The notes under the pieces are model-generated. The model had not been told where the DNA came from, ran no database searches, and saw only the letters and a list, made by a program, of their open reading frames with translations. A program made the translations under genes and the position numbers. Below, piece after piece: positions 33,297 to 45,998 of a stretch of DNA of 64,000 nucleotides. Source of the DNA: Campanula takesimana (lineage: Eukaryota > Streptophyta > Magnoliopsida > Asterales > Campanulaceae); assembly GCA_026119855.1 (NCBI GenBank), contig JAOWBW010001820.1, positions 62,001-126,000 of the forward strand, read 5' to 3'. How positions within the stretch are numbered: position 1 is the stretch's first letter; every line of letters begins with the position of its first letter.

Positions 33297-36125
33297 TCTA
33301 ATCTATATATAAATAATGGCTGAAGTAAATTTAACACAGCCCGTTTTCCCGCCCAAATTTTACTGTTTTCTAAATTGCCAAACTGACCTTTGCTATAGCA
33401 TACAAAATAAGCTGCCGTTTTGTTTTACATAAACATGATTCTCGATCTCTCTTCACTCCCTCTGCGCCATGCTTGCTCTCGCCCCTCTCTCTCTTTCCAT
33501 GGTCGCCGTTGAAATCTAGCTCTTCTCTCTTCTCTTTCTTTCTTCCGCCATGGCTACATCGTTTTCACCGTATCCAACCGATTCTCTCTCCACGCAGCAA
33601 CACACTCAAACGCACTCCCAGCCATGAAAGAGTTTTTCATCGCTCTCACATCGCCATTGCCATCGCCAAGTTCGCTGCAGCCGACAGGTAAAACCCTCGA
33701 CTCTCATCACTTACATCGATTTCAATATCAATTTCCCCCCAAAATCTACTTTTTTCCCCAATGCAAAATTAGGGCTTGAATATAAGGCTATTGGAATTCG
33801 ATTGCAATTTTTCAATTCTTGAAATTGAAACATGTATTCAAACCCTAATTTGGAATTTTAAGAAAAAAGTGAATTTGGGAATTTTTGAAGTTCAGCGAAA
33901 TATGAAATTGAACTGATGTACCTTATAAAGACTTTGTTTATCTAATCGTGTTTCTGCTATCGTCATTATGGATGATTGACTGCGTCTCCAACGACCAAAT
34001 TCCAATGGATGGTCCTTTTGTTTGCAGGAGGAGGAAATCTTCATTGACAATTGATTCCGATTAGAAAATATCGCTAGAACCTTCTGATCTACAGAAATCG
34101 ATCTATTTACGCGCCGGAGCTCTCCCACCCTAAGGCCGACAGCTGTATTTTTCACCTACAAAGAGTTTAGTAAATGGCTTAAAATCATTACTTTCAAGGT
34201 ATGCACTGATCTCGCCCCTGTTTTCTTCAATTTATACGAAATCATGGAATTTTCGTACTGTTATCATATTTGGTTGAGCTTTTGTGCATTCTGTTTGCAA
34301 TTGCTAACTAAATTGTAGGTTCACAGCTTTCAGGATTAGTTGATGATTTTATTTTTGATTGAAATCCTTACAACATTCATTTTATACTGTAGGTAGATTA
34401 AATTAACTATGGGTACCTTCAAATTATGAAATCTGGAAGGTGATACAACTTTCCAGGCTGTTGGTACTTTATGTGTATTTTTTGGTCTTTAAACCTTGAC
34501 GTCTTGCCTTAATTCTTTTCTTTTCAAGAAGCAGTATGATAAGTTTATATAAATGTGATTTTGTTTGTTATAGCAACATGGTTATTGAGGTCTTAAAGTA
34601 TGTGTAGCATGTCAGTTTGTTATTGAGAAAGAGCTAAAAGGATATTCATTTTGGGACGGAGGATCATTGATGCAAGATTATTGTTAAACCTTTAGAGCGG
34701 AACACCGTGATTTACACTGATTCAGACAATGCCCATCAATGAACAAGTTAGTCAATTTCTATCACATAATTTATTTTCTTCGTGTTTGTTTCTCTTAAAT
34801 TCTATCAGTGTTTCTTAATTTCCTCATGCATTGTTTATTGTGATACTCACTCCGTCTCAAAATAAACTAAAATGAATGTCCATTTTCATTTTGGAGAAAT
34901 TAAAAAAAAGTAGCCTTTTTTGTGAATTTTTGTAACAAATAGTATGAAGATCTTTGCTATCTACTTTGGAATTGAGGATAAGAAATGTAACAAAATGTAA
35001 ATTATCTGCATAAAGTTACTTTTCTGCAATGTTTCTTTGAAAAGACATCTTTTCGGGCCATTATCAGGTAAACCATATCAAAATCGAACTGCACAATAAT
35101 GCCTTCATAAAAAAGCTATATAGGTTTTTAGAGCTGGTTAAGACCTGGGTTCATTGATTTTTTCTACTAATATTGAGATAACTTATTTACTCTGATTTTT
35201 TAGGAAAGTTACAGTCACCATTTTATGTTAATGCTGATTCAAATGGAAATGGATGCATTTCGCTTCTCGGCCTTTATCCAACTGCCAATCTGTAAACTAT
35301 TGTGAGAAATGGCTTGGAGACATAGGGTAATTCATCCCAATTCCTTGGATTGTTACCTTTTCTTTTTCATATAAACTCTTGGGGATTTTCCATTTGTGAT
35401 ATCAAAATTAAAATTAATGACCATATGCATCTATTTAATGCAATTGTGCTAGATCGAGTTTAGAATTAATCTCCCACATGAAATTTGGCTATTTGTTGTT
35501 TCAACTGAAATGCAGGTTTAAAATAATGATCAATTTGATGTGATTCAGGAAATGAGCTTGAATCTTCTTCACATGCTGAAGTGGATTGGCAACTCAAAGT
35601 AGAGAAAGGATATAACAAGACCTTAGAAAAGAAAGTATGCAAGCGGTGGTGCGGCTCAGTTTTTCTTGAAGATCACAAAGGGGTTGGTACATGGAGAAAA
35701 GTTGCTGAATCTTTACATGGGAAGATCGACAATGATCAGTAGTCCTTGTCGCCAATCAAAGCAAGCTTTTGAGTTTCTTTGCAGATTTTAAGACAAACAA
35801 AGGCGTGTTATCTAAAATGCATTTCAACACTCATTTGTACTACTCATTAAGCAATATTTTTCATTGTATTTCGTTTGCGATAAAAGCAAAGCATGAACAG
35901 TTTGAGGCATACAAAGCCCAAGTGGTTAAAAAAATTGCAACTCTTGAGTTGGCATAGAGTACTTGTATATTAGAGAATTTACATTTATATTTTTGTTGTG
36001 TATGTAATACATTTAACTACTACTGGTGGTTGGGATTTAAGTCTTCTGTTTACAAACTCCTCCACTTAAACCCTGGTTGTGAAAGTGTTTTTTGCCGTGC
36101 GTTTAACGCACGGGTGTTATACTAG
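33297..36125 (+). mobile_element. non-autonomous Helitron with complete termini
   Basis: The 5' end is TCTAATCTATATATAAATAA after an A (33296). The 3' end is GTGTTATACTAG before a T (36126), preceded by a hairpin with a seven-base stem CCGTGCG/CGCACGG and a TTTAA loop (36095-36113). This matches the Helitron rule: TC...CTRR, insertion between A and T, no target duplication. There is no Rep/helicase frame. The interior looks like a captured gene: a pyrimidine-rich leader with a short frame (33473-33691), intron-like AT-rich stretches and an exon-like piece near 35547-35740. Confidence 0.85.
36095..36125 (+). other. Helitron 3' hairpin and CTAG terminus
   Basis: Seven-base-pair stem with five-base loop, then twelve bases ending CTAG. 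This is the rolling-circle termination structure. Confidence 0.88.
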
Positions 36126-36168
36126 TTACTAATAATGAGTGAATTTGACTAATTAACTTTTCATTTCA

Positions 36169-36201
<33 letters not shown>

Positions 36202-36522
36202 GCTTAGTACTTATGAAACTTGATTAGTCGGAAATTCCCAACCTTCATTTCAAAAAAAAAAAAAAAAAAGCCTAAAAACAGGCGACACTTCTGCACTACC
36301 TAAATTTACCTAATCCTCTCATCTCACTCTCTCCACCATAACCAAATTCAATATTCTCTATTTTCATTAAAGTATTATTACTTTTTTCATTTTTCTTTTT
36401 TTCTCCATTCTTAAACGACTAATCCTAGTTTCACTCTCTCTCATCTCCCTCACTCCGCGCCGGCACATCTCCGCACCACCCTCTGACCATCCAACCGTCT
36501 CTCCGCCACCCATTTCCCTTCA
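36126..36522. other. low-complexity spacer
   Basis: Contains a long T run (36172-36195) and an A run (36251-36269), then pyrimidine-rich, 5'-leader-like DNA. No frame was seen. Confidence 0.5.
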
Positions 36523-36527
36523 CCTTC

Positions 36528-37062
36528 TGATGTAGCATGTGATGTAGCACGAAGAAGCAAAGCCAGCAGCAAACAATAGAACAGCTCGAGGATCAAGCGC
36601 CCGCCTGGTTTACACCAAGCGCCCGCTTACTTGGCGCTGATGTTCCTATCCAGTTTCTGCCCAGATCAGGCGCCCGCTTGATCACTACCAGGCGCCCGTT
36701 TGGTTGTCCGAACAGTATTTTTTTTTTAATTTCCGTTTTACAATTAAGTCAAAAACTTTAGGGTATTTTTGGTATTTTGTTGGTTTCGTTTTTAGGAGTA
36801 TAAAACATGTTTTAGAGTTTGTAAACGTTATTGATTGATTTTGTTATTCAATTGCAACTTTTGCACAACTTGTGTAAACCCTAAGTCATTCAATTGGCTT
36901 GTTGAAGGTGGATTCCTTCGTGTAATCAAGAATCTCATCAATCTTGGTTTTGTTCTTGCCAAACCCTAATTCGTGGATTCGAATTGAGTCAACTAGTCGT
37001 TGATTCGATTAATTGCATATCCGGTTACTTTTATTTTAATTCCGCTGCAACCTTTTACATCA
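36528..37062 (+). repeat. 5' LTR of the deleted gypsy element
   Basis: 535 bp, beginning TGATGTAGCATG (with TGATGTAGCAC repeated 14 bp later) and ending TTTTACATCA. GC-rich near-palindromes lie at 36594-36608, 36615-36630, 36667-36683 and 36688-36703. Confidence 0.85.
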
Positions 37063-37087
37063 ATTGGTATCAGAAAAGGTCGATCCA

Positions 37088-38867
37088 ATGAGGACGATGA
37101 CCGATAATCAGGGAATCAACAACAACAATCAAGCGAATCTTGGTGATTTGGCTGTGGTGTTAGAACGGTTCCGACATGATTTGGAGCAACGCGAGGCAGA
37201 TCGTGTTGAACGCGAAGAGCAACGAGAGGCAGAACACGCTTAACAGGATAGACGATTGACGGAGGCTTTACAGGCTTTGCAAGTTGGTATTGGCAATCTT
37301 GGGCAGCGAGCAGAACGTCACGATGAACGTGTCGAACAGGGAGTTTACGATTGTCGTGGTCAGCCAGCCGGAAGAAATCAGCATAACTTGGGTGGAGGAG
37401 GTAATTTTATTTATGAACACAACCCTAAAATTAAGGCTGATTTGCCGTTTTTTACTGGTGAATTGGATATGGTTGAATTTTCTGATTGGCTTGAGGAAGT
37501 CAAAAAATATTTTGCTTTAATGAATATTCCTGCTGAACGACAAGTTCCTTATGTTGCTTATAAATTGAGGGGTGGTGCCTCTGCTTGGTGGAAGCAATTA
37601 CGCACTCAAAATATTCGTAACCAATGACCAATGATTACTGAATGGCCTATGATGAAACAGGCCTTAAGACAACGATTTTTACCTGCTAATGTTGAACAAC
37701 AATTGCATCGAAAATTTTTGGAGTGTCAACAGGGTACTAAATCTGTTCGTGATTACACGCATGAATTTCAATCTTGGTCTGCCCGTAACGATTTATGTGA
37801 GTCTGATGCTCAATTAACTGCTCGGTATATTTTTGGGCTTCGTGTTAATATTCGTAATCAGGTTGAGTTGACACAAGTTCACTTTTTAGATGAGGCCATT
37901 GATCGGGCTTCAACAGTTGAACGTCAGCTTACTACTTCTGAGGCACAGTTTCTTGTTCTTCTGTTGGTAACTCGATAAAGGCTAAAGAAACAGCACAAGG
38001 TGTGGGTTCTAAGTCCGTTGCAGCAGAACAGATAAATCCTGTTGTTCCGGTTAAAAAAAAATTACCCCTGCTACTGGTGGTCAACCGAAGGATAATCCTT
38101 ATGCCAAAAACTATGGAACCAAGTGTTTTAAATGTGGGCAAACAGAACATATTTCTAGTGGTTGTCCTCTTCGAAAGAATGTTAATATGGTGGCTCTAGA
38201 GGAGGATGATGATGATGATGATGATGGTGATTGCGAGGAGGTTTATGATCCTAATGTGGAGGATGATGACGGAAACGAACATAACGCGTGTGTGGTTCGT
38301 AAGTTGACTACTCCCGCGAAGGGGGTTAATCCTACACCTCATAATATTTTTCGAACAAAGGGTAAGGTCAATGATATGGCGGTTCAAATTATTATTGATA
38401 GTGGAAGCAGTTAGAACTTGGTGGCCCGAGGATTGGTCAATAAGCTCAAGCTTGAGGTGCATAACCATCCGTCTCCTTATGTTGTTGGGTGGATCAATGC
38501 TACTGGCTCTTTGAATGTAACACAACAATGTATCATTCCCTTTTCAATTGGCACATATAAGGATGTGATTACATGCGATGTTGTGGATATAAGCGCTTGT
38601 CAAATATTTCTTGGTAGGCCGTGGCATTTTGATGTTGGTTCCATGCACTGTGGGCGTACTAATGTGATCCATTTGGTTAAGCATGGGCGTCGGTTTGTTT
38701 TGTACCCATTGACGGACATGGATAGTGGTGGGTGCAAAGGAAAAGGAAAACATCTTAATTCTCTTTGTATTCCTAAATATTTTGTTTCAGGGTCATTGCA
38801 TAAGAAGTTGATCAAAGGGAGGACGGGGCGGCTGATCGAAAAAGGGAAGTCTGAGCATGACGTTTGA
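37088..38867 (+). pseudogene. gypsy gag-protease with multiple stops
   Basis: Starts at the ATG at 37088. A TAA at 37241, a TGA at 37625 and a further stop near 37976 interrupt gag (LPFFTGELDMVEFSDWLEE, then GGASAWWKQLR). A frameshift follows before the CCHC knuckle (CFKCGQTEHISSGCP), then an Asp-rich stretch. The protease carries the IIIDSGSS motif with a TAG straight after it at 38412, and continues in frame to ILLGRPWHFD-like FLGRPWHFDVGS. The frame ends at 38867 where the deletion joins the 3' LTR. Confidence 0.85.
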
Positions 38868-39191
38868 ATTCTCTTTGGTATTTTGTTGGTTTCATTTTTA
38901 GGAGTATAAAACCCGTTTTAGGGTTTGTAAACATTATTGGTTGATTTTGTTATTCAATTGCAACTTTTGCACATCTTGCGTAAACCCTAAGTCATTCAAT
39001 TGGCTTGTTGAAGGTGGATTCCTTCGTGAAGGTGGATTCCTTTGTGTAATCAAGAATCTCATCAATCTTGGTGTTGTTCTTGCCAAACCCTACTTCGTGG
39101 ATTCGAATTTGGTCCATTAGTCATTGATTCGATTAATTGCCTATCTGGTTACTTTTATTTTAATTCCGCTGCAACCTTTTACATCACCTTC

Positions 39192-39547
39192 CCACTTCTT
39201 CTTTCAAAGCCTTCGTTGTCGCCCACGAAAAAGCCATCGTCGACTCGTTGCCGCTCAAATAAAATGCCTTAGTCACGGCCGTCGGAGCTTTCAACTTCAT
39301 ATAAGTCTCTCTCTCTCGTTCTCTCCCTCTCTTGCTTTCTCTCTCTTTCTTACGATCAGATTTTCAAGTTGGATCTTTTAACTACAAATCAACTGGTGTG
39401 TTTGTTCGTTTATGTGCAGATTCAATTATATATACAGATCTGATGTGTTTTTATGTGTGTGTTTTGTGTGGGTTAATCTGGTGTGTTTGTGTGTCAATCT
39501 GGGTGTGTTTGTGTATATCTAATCTGTGTTTGTGTGTGTTAATCTAT
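39192..39547. other. pyrimidine-rich leader-like DNA
   Basis: CT-rich and TG-rich sequence without a frame. It appears to continue on the far side of the nested copia block (48178 onward), where GATGTGTTTGTGTAGATCTA resembles sequence near 39500. Confidence 0.5.
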
Positions 39548-40247
39548 TGTTGGGAATATTCCTTTGAATAAAATGATATTTTGGTTAAAGGATATGTCCG
39601 TGACAATTGTTGTATTAGGACGGAGAAAAGAACAAAATATAAACGGTGGCAAACGCCTAAAGTCAAGGCCACAAAAGCTGGAAATGGCTGATATTGTGGC
39701 GTGGGCTATAGGAGTTCGCCAGATGCTTGTGGAGCATATGGGCCAACTTGGGCCTAGTATGGTCGACTGGCTTGCTTGTTTGTTCATATACTTAAGTGTT
39801 TGTTAATTTTAGACTCCTTCGGACTCAAATTAATTAATACTCTATTTGGTACAAAGAATCATTTAGGAATTAGGAAAGAAGATTCCTAATTAGAAAGAAG
39901 ATTCCTAATTAGATTATATTTACTTTGTGCACAAGAAATAGGTTTCCTCTTCCTTTTGGGTTTCTAGTATTTATGCCTATAGATACTAACCCTTCCCTTA
40001 GCATAATTTTTGAGTCGTTCATCTTTGAGAGTTACAAGTAGAGATCTAGGATTTAGGTTGACGGAATTATTTTCCTATATAATTCGTGCAACTAAATTAG
40101 AGATATTGTCTTTTGTAATTGTTCATTGAAAGTAATATATTCTCCCTCCGCCCGTGGACGTAGCCAAGTTGGTGAACCACGTAAATTCTTGTGTTGTGAT
40201 TGATTATTTCTTTTGATCATCGTTCTTTTATATATTTTGCTCTAACA
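39548..40247 (+). repeat. 5' LTR of the hosting copia element
   Basis: 700 bp. It serves as the uninterrupted reference that defines both insertion points in the 3' LTR. Confidence 0.85.
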
Positions 40248-40305
40248 AGTGACACCAGAGCTTGGTTGGTTAGAGATCTTGAGATTTCCGCTGCAGAAAA
40301 AGAAG

Positions 40306-40413
40306 ATGGGTCAAGGATCTGAATCATCAATCGACAAGTTTAATGGGAAGAATAGCTTTACTTTATGGCAAGTAAAGATGAAGGCTCATGGCGCAGTGAT
40401 GAGTGGCTTCTAG
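40306..40413 (+). pseudogene. copia gag N-terminal remnant
   Basis: The ATG at 40306 opens a Tnt1-like gag start (KFNGKNSFTLWQVKMK) that hits a TAG at 40411. An overlapping frame (40365-40568) is open but not recognisable as gag. Confidence 0.65.
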
Positions 40414-41574
40414 ATTCAAAGGTAGAGCAGTGCGAGATAGTTGAGGAAAAGGTGGAGCCTATTTTTACCAAGGGTAGTAGATCGGCAGACGATCCTGAGC
40501 TACAAGATGACTATCCGCAGAAGGAGTTGATACAGTCATATAGGTGGGCGAGTTCAAGTGCCGAATGAACTCGCCAAGCATGAAAAATTAGTCGCCCAGA
40601 AGGGGCGGTGCTCTAGATAGGCGGTCTAGAGGCACTAAGGAATGCTAGGCTTAGCATATCGTCCGGTTTCTTGGGAGGAGCAAGGTTGTTCAGCGTGATA
40701 AAGGGTGCTTGATGTAAAGCACAAGATTACATTCTATTCGCCTTTAAATGAGTGAGTTCGAAGCTCTCTGAACTAGTTCGAAGCTCATCATTGGATTGGG
40801 ATTGAGAAGGTGATCAGGACAAGGTACAATTTGGGGATTTAAGTTGTAGTATATTCGAAGTACTAGAAGTAGATACACAAAGTTCAGTCGGCAAAAGAGG
40901 GTACTTAAATTCTAGAGGTGTACGGTCTCAAGTGTTCGGCGAAACACTATGTTAATGGTCTAGAAGGCTTTCTGAGACATCAATGCTAGTTTCTTGGCTC
41001 TCATCGGCGTTATGGAGATGTTGAAGATTCAAGATAAGTAAGAGCACATGTTAGTGGAGTTTTGTAGCGGTTCGTGCAAACATCGCCAGTCGTGCAGTTC
41101 ATGTGCAATTTTCGTTTATGCAGATGCTTATGGTGTCCAACGTTGTGGTCGAGGTTCTAGTGGTTTTAGAAATTCATTGCACAAGTTGAGAAGATGGGTT
41201 ACTTGACTAAATAAACATGGATGTTCTTGGGTGAACAAAGATGGGTCTTGACAAAGACAAAAGGCGGTGGCGGAGGTGGAGAAGTATATTCGGAAGCAGA
41301 GGATTCAACTCAAGGTGGAGTTGACATCGGTTCGTGGATATGGATTATGGTTCGGGAAGATTCAAAATCAAGGTGGAGTTGTTGGGAATATGCCTTTGAA
41401 TCAAATGATATTTTGGTTAAAGGATATGTCTGTGACAAGTGTTGTATTGGGACGGAGAAAAGAACAAAATATAAAATGTGGCAAACGCCTAAAGTCAAGG
41501 CCACAAAAGCTGGAAATGGCTGATATTGTGGCGTGGGCTATAGGAGATCGCCAGATGCTTGTGGACCATATGAG

Positions 41575-41712
41575 GACAAAGACTTCCGTGCACACATGGC
41601 ATACCCGTCTCATCCATGAGACGAGTTTTTTTTTTACCCGCCCGACCCGGCCCATTGAACCGGCTCCAGAACCCAGGGGTCGACCCTGCCACGTGGCAGC
41701 CTCTCATAGGCC

Positions 41713-41785
<73 letters not shown>

Positions 41786-42635
41786 GTTTTTTTCGGTTTG
41801 TCAAAAGTAATAGTTGCTATAACTTAATGTAATGACTGTATACATATAAAGTAACAGTTTGTATACATAAAAGTAATACATATATACAGAAAAGTAACAG
41901 TGTTTTTTTCTATGTTTTCTTCGTTTGCCAAAAGTAATACTTATTACAACTAAAATGTAACGAACGTGTTACTTATATGTAATAATGTTTATACATAATT
42001 GTAATACATATGTATAGAAAAAGTAATAATTCAACCATTTATATTTTTAGAGCTAAAAACACTTGATTAGTGTTACATGTAAAAGTATTACATTATCTAT
42101 AGAAATATGTTATAATTTTATTTATTAAAGTGTTACATTTACTTGTAAAAACAATTACATTCATATATATGAGTTGTTACTTTTCAAATGTTACTTTATT
42201 TTAAAAAATTAAATCAAAATGCATAATATTTTACATTTTGCAAAAGCATTATTATATTTCAGTATAAATGATAATTACATTTAGATATTGTTTGGGTTAC
42301 ATGTAATTATAGTTAGTATTACATTTGAAAAAATGGGTAAAACGAGCTTTTGTGTTTGTAAAACAGGTGTTACGTTTACTTATGATCAATGTTACCTTAT
42401 ATGTATACAGTCATTACATTAAGTTATGGTAACTATTACTTTTGGTAAACGACGGAAAAGCCGAAAAAACAATATAAAAACTCAAAAAAAACCAAAAAAA
42501 TTAAAATTAAAATTAAAATTAAAAAAAAATGGGACCTATGGGAGGCTGCCACGTGGCGGGTCATGCCCCATGGATCATGGGTCGACCCGTCTCATACATG
42601 AGACGGATCCCTTTGTTCTCATGGGAGACCACCTC
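41575..42635 (+). mobile_element. Mutator-like non-autonomous element, copy 2
   Basis: Inserted in the copia 3' LTR. The flanks CCATATGAG (41566-41574) and CCATATGGG (42636-42644) form a nine-base duplication with one mismatch, and the intact LTR at 39735 shows a single copy. Ends are homologous to 2879-4040, including GAGACGGGT hairpins. The interior contains a roughly 50-bp inverted repeat (around 41795-41860 and 42395-42450, including TAACTTAATGTAATGACTGT) and a TA microsatellite. Confidence 0.85.
41718..41782. repeat. (TA)n microsatellite
   Basis: About 32 TA dinucleotides at the left arm of the Mutator-like element. The equivalent place in copy 1 has poly(T) instead. Confidence 0.95.
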
Positions 42636-43032
42636 CCATATGGGCCAACTTGGGCCTAGTATGGTCGACTGGCTTGTTTGTTCATATACTTAAGTGTTTG
42701 TTAATTTTAGACTCCTTCCGTCTCAAATTAATTAGTACTGTATTTGGTACAAAGAATTATTTAGGAATTAGGAAAGAAGATTTCTAATTAGATTATATTT
42801 ACTTTGTGCACAAGAAATAGGTTTCCTCTTCCTTTTGGATTTCTAGTATTTATGCCTATAAATACTAACCCCTCCCCTAGCATAATTTTTGAGTCGTTAA
42901 TCTTTGAGAGTTACAAGTAGAGATCTAGGATTTAGGTTGACTGAATTATTTGCCTAAATAATTCGTGCAACTAAATTAGAGAGATTGTCTTTTGTGATTG
43001 TTCATTGAAAGTAATATATTCTACCTCCGCCC

Positions 43033-43528
43033 TGTTGTGGAATTGACCCTCCAACACCCAAGCATTATCCCAAGAAAATAATATCACTACAAACAAGCAC
43101 AAGAAATAAAGCAGAGAAAAGACACAAGAAATTGTTTACCCAGTTCGTCAATATGTTTGACTACGTCTAGGGGCACTACCAAGCCAGGATCTTGCACTAT
43201 AATATGTTAAATCTGAGTTACAATGAGTTTAGGGGCGGAACTTTACTTATATATTTACCCTAGAATGAAAACCTAACCCTAGACGGACAAAAAAACCCGA
43301 AATCTGGCCCAAAAACTGACTCAGAACAGATCTGTCCCGACACCTGGGTGGTCGCCCATAACGCCTTTGGGCGGTCGCCCACTATTTGCTTCCGGCGGGT
43401 GATCAGTCTGATGAAGTGGGCGGTCGCCCACCATGACCCTGGGCGGCCGCCCAGAAAGTCAGTTCACTCTGACGAATTTCCTTCTTTGCCCTGATTCGCT
43501 AGTTCCCGGTTAGTCCTCTATTCCAACA
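43033..43528 (-). repeat. 3' LTR of the 5-kb copia element
   Basis: Carries four palindromes at 43345-43453: TGGGTGGTCGCCCA, TGGGCGGTCGCCCA (twice, at 43368 and 43417) and TGGGCGGCCGCCCA (43440-43453). Confidence 0.92.
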
Positions 43529-43865
43529 ATCTCCCACCTAGAGATCAACCGCATATAAGCCCCGTATCCGTTCTTCAACTCATCCTTAGTGCCATCCTCA
43601 ATCATGGTAGTGCCTTCCTCCTCTCCTATTCTCCAAGCCCAATTGAAGCTATACATAGCTTCAACTTTTCAAGGTTTACCACCTTGGTCAACATGTCAGC
43701 CGAGTTCTCCGATCCCAAAATCTTCTCCAGCCTTAAGATCTTCCTTTCCAATAGATGTCTGATGTAGTGAAACCTCAGCTCGATGTGCTTCGTCTTAGAA
43801 TGAAACGCCGGATTCCTTGCTAGATGAATTGCACTCTGACTGTCACTGTAGAGAGCATTACCACT

Positions 43866-44678
43866 TCACGTCTTCCCAAGTTCACCCAAGAAGTTCTGCA
43901 ACCATACCATCTCTTTACTCGCCTCTGTCACTGCCACATATTCTGCTTCTGCAGTCGACTGAGCCACGATCTTTTGCAATTTAGAAGCCCAGGAGATTGC
44001 CGTACCACCCAATGTAAACACATAACCCGTAGTACTTCTCCTCTTATCAAGATCACTTGATGCCAAATCCGCATCAACATAACCCGCTAACACGACCTCC
44101 TTGCTTGAGAAACATAGAGCCTTATCAGCAGTACCCTTTAAGTAACGAATGATCCATTTAACCGCTTCCCAATGTTGCTTCCGTTGATTGCCCATGTACC
44201 GGCTGACTACTCCCACCGCATGTGCAATGTCTGGCCTTGTACACACCATGGCATACATTAGACTCCCCACTGCCGAAGCATATGGAGTCCTTTCCATCTT
44301 GTCACGCTCCTCCTTGCCCTTAGGTGATTCCTTCTCGGATAGCTTAAAGTGCATACCCAATGGTGCACCTGTTGGCTTTGCCTCTTCCATGCAAAACCTT
44401 GCCAAGACCTTCTCGACGTACTCTGCTTGTGAAAGAACCAACTTACCCAACTCCCTATCTCGGTCAATCCGCATGCCCAAGATTTTTCTGACCTCCCCCA
44501 AATCCTTCATCTCGAACCGCTCTGACAACTGTGCCTTCAATCTGTTTACCTCTCTACTACTAGAGCCCTTTATTAGCATGTCATCCACATATAATAGCAA
44601 GATTATATACCCATTGTCAGTGTTCTTGAAGTAGCAACAATGATCCGCCTCACATCTGATAAAATCAATGTCATGCAT
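43866..44678 (-). pseudogene. copia RT catalytic region and RNase H
   Basis: Contains the catalytic YVDDML box, KFEMKDLGEV-like FEMKDLGEVRKILGMRI, and RNase H (YVDADLASSDLDKRRSTTGY, AEAEYVAVTEA). A TGA at 43866 ends it; RNase H sequence continues beyond, including SDSQSAIHLARNP, up to the polypurine tract. Confidence 0.93.
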
Positions 44679-44714
44679 GAATCCATCAAACTTTCTGTAC
44701 CACTGCCTAGGAGC

Positions 44715-44978
44715 TTATTTAAGGCCATACAAGCTCTTAGTCAACCTGCAAACCAGTTCCTCGTTACCCTTAGACAAGTATCCCTCTGGTTGTACCATAT
44801 AAATTTCTTCCTCCAAATCACCATGAAGAAAGGCCGTCTTTACATCCATCTGTTCTAGCAACAAGTTATCTGCCACTACTATCCCCAGAACCATTCTGAT
44901 AGTGGTCATCTTCACAACAGGAGTGAAAACCTCGGTGTAGTCAATACCATACATTTTCTGAAACCCCATTACAACCAA
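44715..44978 (-). pseudogene. copia RT, middle piece
   Basis: Starts by a valine codon in frame; contains FTPVVKMTTIRMVL and QMDVKTAFLHGDLEEEIYM, both standard copia RT blocks. Closed by a TAG directly after the YGLK motif. Confidence 0.92.
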
Positions 44979-45011
44979 CCTTGCCTTGTAACGCTTACTG
45001 CCGTTTGCCTC

Positions 45012-45989
45012 CTACTTGATCCTGTAAACCCACTTGTTATGCAACGCCTTCTTCCCCTTAGGTAGTTTAATCAACTCCCAAGTTTTATTGGCCTTCAATG
45101 AGTCCATCTCATCATCCATCGCAGCTTTCCACTTATCACAAAGTGCACTACGAACAGCCTCCGCATAACACTCCGGTTCACCACTATCTGTTAACAACAA
45201 ATAGTAATTTGAAGGAGAATACCTATCAGGAGATCCACGCAATCTGCTGGATCTTCGCAGCGGAATATCCGGTTCTGGAGTATGTGGTTCATCTTCAGTG
45301 ACCCCCTGATCATGGTCATCATGAACCGTCCTGCTCCCACCCGAGTTTGGAATATCTACCTCAACAACCTCTGGTTCCGAACTAATCCCATCATATGCCC
45401 CCTTTTTGTCCTTGTACAAAACCTGTTCATTGAATATAACATCCCGACTACGAATAACCTTATGATTTTGGTCATCCCAAAACTTATACCCGAAGTCATC
45501 ACCGCCATAACCAATAAATGTACACTTTACAGATTTAGCATCTAATTTAGTTCTATCAGCAGAGTCTATATGAACATATGAAACACAGCCAAATATGCGA
45601 AGAAAGGACTGATTTACCTGCTTGCCACTCCATGCTTCCTCTGGAATTTCATTCCCCAATGGTACCGATGGTTCCCTATTGATCAAGAAAGCCGCCGTGT
45701 CAACTACATATGCCCAGAACGCCTTTGGAAGTCCACACTTCAATCTCATACTTCTAGCCTGCTCGTTCAATGTCCTGTTCATCCTCTCTGCAATCCCGTT
45801 GTGTTGAGGTGTGCCCTTTGGTGTCTTCACCATACGAATACCATTCGTTGCACAATATTCCTTGAAATCCTCGAGCTCATACTCCCCACCATTGTCTGAC
45901 CTCAAGCTTTTAAGCTTAAGACCCGTCTGATTCTCCACCAAAGCCTTCCATTTCTTAAACACCTCAAATGCCTCATCTTTGTGTTTCAA
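45012..45989 (-). pseudogene. copia integrase core and RT start
   Basis: Same frame as the preceding piece. It has the remaining integrase catalytic residues (SLRSDNGGEYE and PQHNGIAERMNRTL), the C-terminal integrase region (IFGCVSYVHI, CTFIGYG) and the entry to reverse transcriptase (WKAAMDDEMDSLKANKTWEL, NKWVYRIK). A TAG ends it. Confidence 0.93.
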
Positions 45990-45998
45990 GAAATAAAC

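Larger units (their letters stand above)
36528..39186 (+). mobile_element. internally deleted Ty3/gypsy element
   Basis: The 5' LTR is 36528-37062; the 3' LTR survives only as its last part (about 38868-39186). The target duplication CCTTC is perfect (36523-36527 and 39187-39191). The primer site starts TGGTATCAGA at 37065. Gag and protease are present with several stops, while RT, RNase H, integrase and the first part of the 3' LTR are missing. That missing block is consistent with one deletion. The LTR has a GAGTATAAAA promoter (about 36796) and four AAGCGCCCGC-type motifs upstream of it (36594-36703). Confidence 0.88.

Noticed and set aside
33473..33691. 72-residue frame at the Helitron left end
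   Set aside because: Leader-like pyrimidine-rich sequence; Ser/Leu-rich translation without domain evidence.
41267..41827. 186-residue open frame ending in Tyr-Ile repeats
   Set aside because: It runs through copia LTR into the Mutator-like element; the Tyr-Ile run is the TA microsatellite.
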